A stretch of 64,000 nucleotides of DNA from Hysterangium stoloniferum (lineage: Eukaryota; Basidiomycota; Agaricomycetes; Hysterangiales; Hysterangiaceae): assembly GCA_015178975.1 (NCBI GenBank), contig WHVD01000002.1:434001-498000 (forward strand), written 5' to 3'. This document shows, piece by piece, positions 58,473 to 64,000 of the stretch (position 1 is its first letter; each line of letters starts with the position of its first letter). A model generated the notes under the pieces. The model had not been told where the DNA came from. It saw only the letters and a program-made list of their open reading frames with translations, and did no database searches. The position numbers were made by a program, and so were the translations under genes.

Positions 58473-58915
58473 TTATGAAATTAAGAATAAACATCGGTGA
58501 GGAGTAAGAGACTGGAACTTTTCCCGTTCCGTCCTGAATGATAGCATTTTCAATAAAAAGTATACACTGGATCCCTCGCAGAAGGGAAGCATCGCCACTC
58601 CTGAATCAACACATTCCCACCCCTGTACTATTTTTCCCTCCTCAACAGTAAATACCATATATCCCCCGCAATTATTCGGAACGAAATCTTCCCGAACATG
58701 CTCGATATTGTCTTAATTTGGCTTAGACGGTAAACAGGAGTGTACTCCTTTACATGGAGATTTTGGAATTGGGTCGGCTGGCTATTTACTAGGTTTGTAA
58801 ATGGAGGCGCGAGCGTCGAGGATGACGAACTGGTGAGTCCGAGCACGACAGGGAAAAGTAACCGGGCTATCTCTTTGGAGATCAACGGCTTGTACAATAG
58901 CTGCGGCAGACCCAT
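58473..58915 (-). pseudogene. Decayed SnoaL-like copy
   Basis: Two minus frames give LISKEIARLLFPVVLGLTSS (compare LTPKEIVATF..FPDVLALTSP) and MVFTVEEGKIVQGWECVDSG (compare MVFTVKEGKIEELKEWLDTA). The middle of the domain is lost. Confidence 0.55.
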
Positions 58916-61893
58916 ATAGCCTTGTCTGGAACTAACGCGATTCTAAGTGGGATTTCAAAAATTATATCCTTTGCTAGGTTGCTCGTCCACAATAAGCAGA
59001 GCATTTCTAAGCGGTCTAAATATCACTCTTTTTGGCTTAGGGTTCTCGGTAACCTACGTACACGTCCTCAATCAAACGCTGAACCGCCGCAAAGACCATA
59101 TCTGGTCCGTCTGGCGTGAGTGAAAGCTTAACGCCACATTCCTAATTATCGAAATCTGCATATCCGATCCTGCTTATCGTCCGCATGACGTAGCAGGACC
59201 TCAATTCAACCTCTCGCCTCTCCTTGGAGTTATTGAAGATCTTCAATTGAGAATTACATTGGACGAAACGACAGGCACAAGGTTGACGGATCTAATGTAA
59301 AGATACGGCTCGGATTTACATGTAATGTTCCAGATACATGCCCCTACACTACGTTATACTTGTAAATTAGCAAGCTGCGCTTCACTCAGTTGTTGTTCAG
59401 GTGTGCCCCTCAGTGCTCTGCCGTTGAAATTTTCTGATTGAAGTTATGGAATAATTACATAAACCTTACTTGTGTGGCATTGCTTTAAATGACGCAAGTT
59501 TTACATGATATTGTCGCGCCCTACAACCCAGATAAGCTCAGTTTGTTCGCATTGGCATAAATAATATTGATTTTACGTTTAGTACTATACCCCAACTCAA
59601 TTCTATCCGTAAGGCATTGTCCATATCAGCACGGGCATAGGCCAGATGGTGGGGTTACCCGGTGATCAGGATGTGCCGGTACCTTCTTGCGGGCCATGCA
59701 CCAGGCCCGGAAAACTTAGAAAGACCTGTTTCTAATTTCTGGAAGACTGATGGCTAAAATTTCCCTTCGGTTAGAGTGTCAGCTGGTTGACTGGATGTAG
59801 TACAATCTGATTCGACCACAAACACCCATTGGTCTTTTCTTAGTAAGTCTCCCCTTCAAATTCATCTCGCCTGAGTCCTTCCCCCCCTTGTTTTTTTTTT
59901 CACGTCCGTATCACTAGTAGAACCAATATGCAATATATAATTATGTACAGTTTTTTCACAGGGGTATTTTCGATAGTTCTACTCCATGATAGAAGCAACT
60001 TGTCGAATATGGAATATGACGATTAGAAATTCACGTGGTAGTACCGACACTTGTCTTGCCGCCTCACGGAAAACTATGGAATCATTTACTCAACTCCGAT
60101 ATTTCCTAAATAAAAAAAAACCAAGGTCTTGATCCGCCGGCTCAGTTCTTTGTGGGGCAGTCAAGCTGGAGATCTGAACCCGATGTTCTTCAGAAGAGTG
60201 TTTTGACTCATTGTCTTTTGTGGACATCCTAAACCAGTCATGGAGAAAGATTCCCTATTTTGCACTTTTTTTCCTTCATATTTTACCTATCATCTCAGAT
60301 CTATGCAAAGATGAAAACTCACAATGATATTCGAGGTGGTCGGCGGGTGTCGCGATGGACCGGACATACAGGGCACAGGTATATGTATTATGATCGCCAT
60401 GGATGCCCTCCCCTCTTGGTGATTGGGCCATGTCTGGATTAATCCGTGGTCCGTGGTTATCTCAATGGATCAATTCCTGCTATTCGGCGAAGTTAAGACT
60501 CGTTACATCGCAAACTATGGAGAAAAAGGTTTCAACACAGTCTTGAAATCCGTTAGTGGTGGCACAGAACTCCAAAAAGACCGACACAGGGAATGAATTC
60601 GGCAATTATTTATGAATTATTTCATGATGCCGATTCGGAATCTATGTTAAAAAATTATCGTTCAGTTTCCTTTGCGAGCTTGGTCGGGTAATTCTGGACG
60701 ACTCGTTTGGGTGAATGAATGAAAATTTTTGGTCAAGTCCAGACGTCCTCTTCGTATGAAGGCATATATCTTGAAATATGTTCTGCATTCAGAATGTCAC
60801 AGCTCGTAAATGTGCTGACCGGTGTGAGTTTCAACAGTATGCACTGGTTGGGATGCTTCGGGTCTCGGGGCGCGAACGCCGTGTCATGCCCTTGGCTTTA
60901 TGAATTGGTTCTTTTTAAAGGAGATCGTCATGATGCACCGGACAGAAAGAAATATCATTCAAGGACCGCAATCCATTTATTCATGGGGGGGATCCGCAAA
61001 AATCCTGCCGGACCCCATCCGCCATGTCATCGACGCCAAGTCGAACTTAGGGGAGTAACCACCGCGGTCATCGTGTGGTTCTCAAGAAATAGAGTCCGGA
61101 GCGAAGGCCGGGATTTGCGGATCCCAGCCAAAGGCGACGTGGCAAGGCATAGAAACTGGTTCGAATGAATTAAATGTTAGTCTCCCTCACAACTGCGACC
61201 ACCACGACCTGCCAGCCTCGTGTCTATCGTTATGAGTGCTCCATGTCGTTGAGATACAAGCTTCCAAAATGACACGAATTTTATCCTAATTGTCGAATCA
61301 TTGCGTTCGTGGGCATCCGCATCTAGCTTGAGATATAGAAGTATCCAATACGGGCTGCGTATTAGATTCGGAAAACTGAAGTCCCGGCATGCACTTGCAC
61401 GTTTATACCCCGATATAGTGTGAAGATCCCTTGCACGTGCATGCTGTATACTTATAATGACTTGTTTTTAGATAACACTAACCTCTCATTTGCTTCTATC
61501 GGGAGATATTCCATCAAATTATTGGCACAAGTGTGCCTTAGATGATTGAGCCCTACCCCCCATTGGTTACTATCGGCATATGGCCTCGCCGTCTGCCTGG
61601 TATCTTCTGGTATGTGCTCTTAGTAAAATAGAGTCCTCCATAATTTTCATAATTATGTTGAAGAGGGACGTACTTTCCAAACGACGTTGACTACTTTTTG
61701 AAGTTGATAACATGGGTTCACTTTGACTTATCGATAGCAATATATAATCCATATACGTACTTCACAGGTTCACAGATATCGGGTTCCCTTCCCATCATCG
61801 ATATCGTGTTCCCTTACACACCGAATGACTTGGCAGTAGGTCAGCTTATGTAAGGCACCATGATTATGTTATCCTAAAGTGCTCCTGTCCTCC
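58916..61893. other. No gene confidently recognised
   Basis: About 3 kb of mostly AT-rich DNA. 60260-60442 (+) contains GHRYMYYDRHGCPPLLVIGP, coding-looking but unassigned. A 149-residue + frame (60719-61168) is Arg-rich and unknown. No RNA gene or repeat seen. Confidence 0.35.
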
Positions 61894-63534
61894 ATGCACT
61901 CCTCGCAGTCCTTGAACCGATATCCTCAAGAACAACAAAGACAGGCTTATTTTAATGACCCAAGAATAGCAGACGATACCTCACATAACGGTTACCAGCA
62001 ATCCCAATACGGGGAAGACCAGTACAGCCAGTACAGCGGTCGCCAGCCGCTACCGCAGCAGCAGTTTGCAGAGCATCGTCAGACACAGTTCTATCCAGAG
62101 GAAGATCAAGAATACAACAGACAATCTTTTTATCAGCAACCAGGACCAAGGCAGCCTTCTCCTTACCAAAGTCCAACTAATGAGCGTCCGCCTTCACCTG
62201 CAGCGCCGCTACTTGATCATTCGCATTTACGCCCAGGAAACCAAGCCGCATTACTCTCGCACGAACGAACCCTTGAACTATACCGTGCCAATGCCAAAAA
62301 GACACAAGATCCACAAATACAGTTCGAGTTTGCCGTTTTCATGATTGAAGCTGCAAAATCCTACTTCATACCGCCACTGACCAAGGCCAACGTTATGGAC
62401 GTCGAAAAGGCCATCGAGAAGCGCGACGATCTCATTCGGGAGGCCACTAGTCTTCTTAAGCGCATAGCCGACCGCGGGCATCCCGAGTCGCAGTACTTCC
62501 TCGCCGACTGTTACGCAAACGGCCTCGGCACGGTCAAGGGCCGCCAAGACTTCGACCGCGCGTACCCACTCTTCGTTCTGGCGGCGAAGCACGGCCACCC
62601 CGATGCTGCATACCGTGCAGGCACGTGTTGCGAGAACGGCTGGGGATGTCGCCGTGAAAGCGCCAAGGCTGTCCAGTTCTACCGAAAGGCGGCGGCCGCT
62701 CAACACCCCGGCGCGATGTACCGTCTGGGAGTCGCAGAGCTCAATGGGGAGTTGGGTCTCTCTAGAAGCCCCCGGGAGGGAGTCAAGTGGCTCAAGCGCT
62801 CGGCGGAGAATGCCACGGCTGAGTTTCCGCATGCCCTTCATGAATTGGCTTTGCTGCATGAACGGGGCGTCGACAATGTCGTGTTTGTGGACCATGAGTA
62901 TGCGGCGGAGCTACTAGCGCAGGCGAGCGAACTAGGCAATGCACCGAGTGCGTATCGGCTAGGGGAGTGCTACGAGTATGGGAAGATGGGATGTCCACAA
63001 GACCCCGCCTTATCTATTCATTACTACGTATGTCTCTTTTGTTAGTGCGGCCCTTTCCCCTACTTCTCACTCATTATTATCCACAACCAGAACATCGCTG
63101 CCCAACAAAGTCACCGAGACGCTTGCTTCGCACTAACAGCTTGGTACCTCGTCGGCTCTCCCGGTGTCCTCCCTCAATCCGACACAGAAGCCTTCCTTTG
63201 GGCCAAAAAGGCGGCTGAAGGTGGTCTCGCGAAAGCCATGTACGCGTTGGGCTACTTCTACGAGGTCGGTATAGGCACTCAGACAAGCGGCCCAGAGTGA
63301 GTTTCCCTCGTTTTTCATTTCTCCCCCCTGGTTGATTCTAAGACTCCGTCGTCTCTCAGTGCGGCACAATGGTATAAACGGGCTGCTGAGCTGGGGGATA
63401 AGCGGGCTCAACAACGACTGAAATCGCAGCATGGACCGTTACCAACACCCGGCGCGCCGGGAGCCTTTTTAAGACGAGACGGGATGTCTGACGCGGGAGG
63501 GGGAGAGAACAAGAAGGATTGTGTCGTCATGTAA
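61894..63534 (+). CDS. SKT5/CHS4-type Sel1-repeat chitin synthase activator
   Basis: Exons 61894-63027, 63091-63296 and 63360-63534 (introns GTATGT..ACCAG and GTGAGT..CTCAG, 63 bp each), 504 residues. The N terminus is Gln/Pro/Tyr-rich and disordered. Sel1 repeats follow from about residue 180: GHPESQYFLADCYANGLGTV, GHPDAAYRAGTCCENGWGC, HPGAMYRLGVAELNGELGL, GNAPSAYRLGECYEYGKMGC, GLAKAMYALGYFYEVGIGTQ, AAQWYKRAAELGDKRAQQRL. The protein ends CVVM, a CaaX farnesylation box as in yeast Skt5/Chs4, which brings chitin synthase III to sites of growth. I start at ATG 61894; an upstream exon cannot be excluded. Intact. Confidence 0.9.
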
Positions 63535-63815
63535 CTTTTATTGACTTTCCTTACGACTTGAAGTATGAAGGACTTGCACTTTTACCTTAGAAATATCCCC
63601 CCATTTCGCACGGACAACACTTATGTATTATACACGGCGACCATTTCTCTCGTTACGTGCATGATATAGTCATTTATGGGATGTCATACCCAATTATTCC
63701 CCTCTTATTTGTGTTCTTTGTTATGTAGAGTGTACTATTCAAAAAAGGGACAAAGTTTCTACATCCCCATCCTCTAGCCTATGAATGGCTCACCAATAAT
63801 TACATTCTTACCGCC
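63535..63815. other. Convergent 3' region
   Basis: 281 bp between two converging genes; no feature seen. Confidence 0.4.
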
Positions 63816-64000
63816 CTATACAACATCAGCCTCGAGAGCTATAAACAACTGCATTTGCGCACCGCCCATGCCTGCATCAACCATGAAGAGCTCCACCGCA
63901 AAGCCTCCCTTCGGGCGCAACGCAGCCCCTTTAACCCGAGAGGCAATATCAACAATCGTAGCCTCAAACGTGCTTGTTTTCTTATTAAAAATGGGTCTCC
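63816..64000 (-). CDS. C-terminal end of a gene leaving the window
   Basis: The minus frame is open from the right edge to a TAG at 63816 and reads STFEATIVDIASRVKGAALR followed by PKGGFAVELFMVDAGMGGAQ. Balanced codon use and a lack of stops suggest a real exon. I do not recognise the family, and the rest lies beyond the window. Confidence 0.45.
   Translation of the reverse strand, partial: RPIFNKKTSTFEATIVDIASRVKGAALRPKGGFAVELFMVDAGMGGAQMQLFIALEADVV

Noticed and set aside
60719-61168. 149-residue plus frame as a gene
   Set aside because: Arg-rich composition without domain, and no splice-supported neighbours; left as unassigned.

Overview
The window reads as nuclear DNA of a filamentous basidiomycete, most likely an Agaricomycete. 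Introns are short (about 36-65 bp, GT..AG, with CTGAC/CTAAT-like branch sites). The genes include families typical of that group: DUF6535 membrane protein, F-box/LRR, HNH_2 nuclease, SnoaL-like protein and a possible FunK1 fragment. The mobile elements (Ty3 and Ty1 retroelements, Tad-like LINE, tyrosine recombinase with an HCF..GG motif) fit too. Species cannot be named from sequence alone.

Layout. 1-2.2 kb: nested retroelement debris. A small TG..CA element carrying a tRNA-like sequence (target duplication AGATA) was split by a Ty3-type solo LTR (duplication AGGTG). 3.7-10.4 kb: a run of decayed genes on the + strand (possible DUF6699 fragment, BEM46-like hydrolase, tyrosine recombinase, endopolyphosphatase), pierced by a second tRNA-bearing element (duplication CATGG) and two solo LTRs (GTGGT, AGTGT). 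12.15-20.85 kb: the most striking locus, a predicted 45-exon gene for a 2181-residue protein. It has an N-terminal DUF6535 four-helix membrane domain followed by 35 HEAT repeats of 39 residues, each encoded by its own 117-bp phase-1 exon and mostly separated by near-identical 49-bp introns. 21-23.75 kb: scrambled Ty3 fragments. 24.1-29.6 kb: a 5.46-kb foldback element (CACTG termini, TAA duplication) whose arms are filled with a 10/20-bp satellite.

31-47.4 kb is the main host-gene block: UBA3 (NEDD8 E1 catalytic subunit), ATG101, an unknown two- or three-exon gene, an F-box/LRR gene, an HNH_2 nuclease, a Ty1 fragment, a Ki-67-like FHA/repeat protein and an alpha-oxoamine synthase with a substituted active-site histidine. 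47.4-57.5 kb is sparse: a LINE remnant, an LTR, an unknown helical protein and a decayed SnoaL-like copy. 57.6-58.9 kb has an intact SnoaL-like gene and another decayed copy. At 61.9-63.5 kb lies a SKT5/CHS4-type Sel1-repeat chitin synthase activator ending in a CaaX box. A gene on the minus strand runs off the right edge.

The genes form no operon. UBA3 (neddylation) and the F-box gene are functionally related, since NEDD8 activates the cullins of SCF ligases, but this looks like chance proximity. Gene models were built by hand from splice signals and frame continuity; none was checked against RNA or databases.
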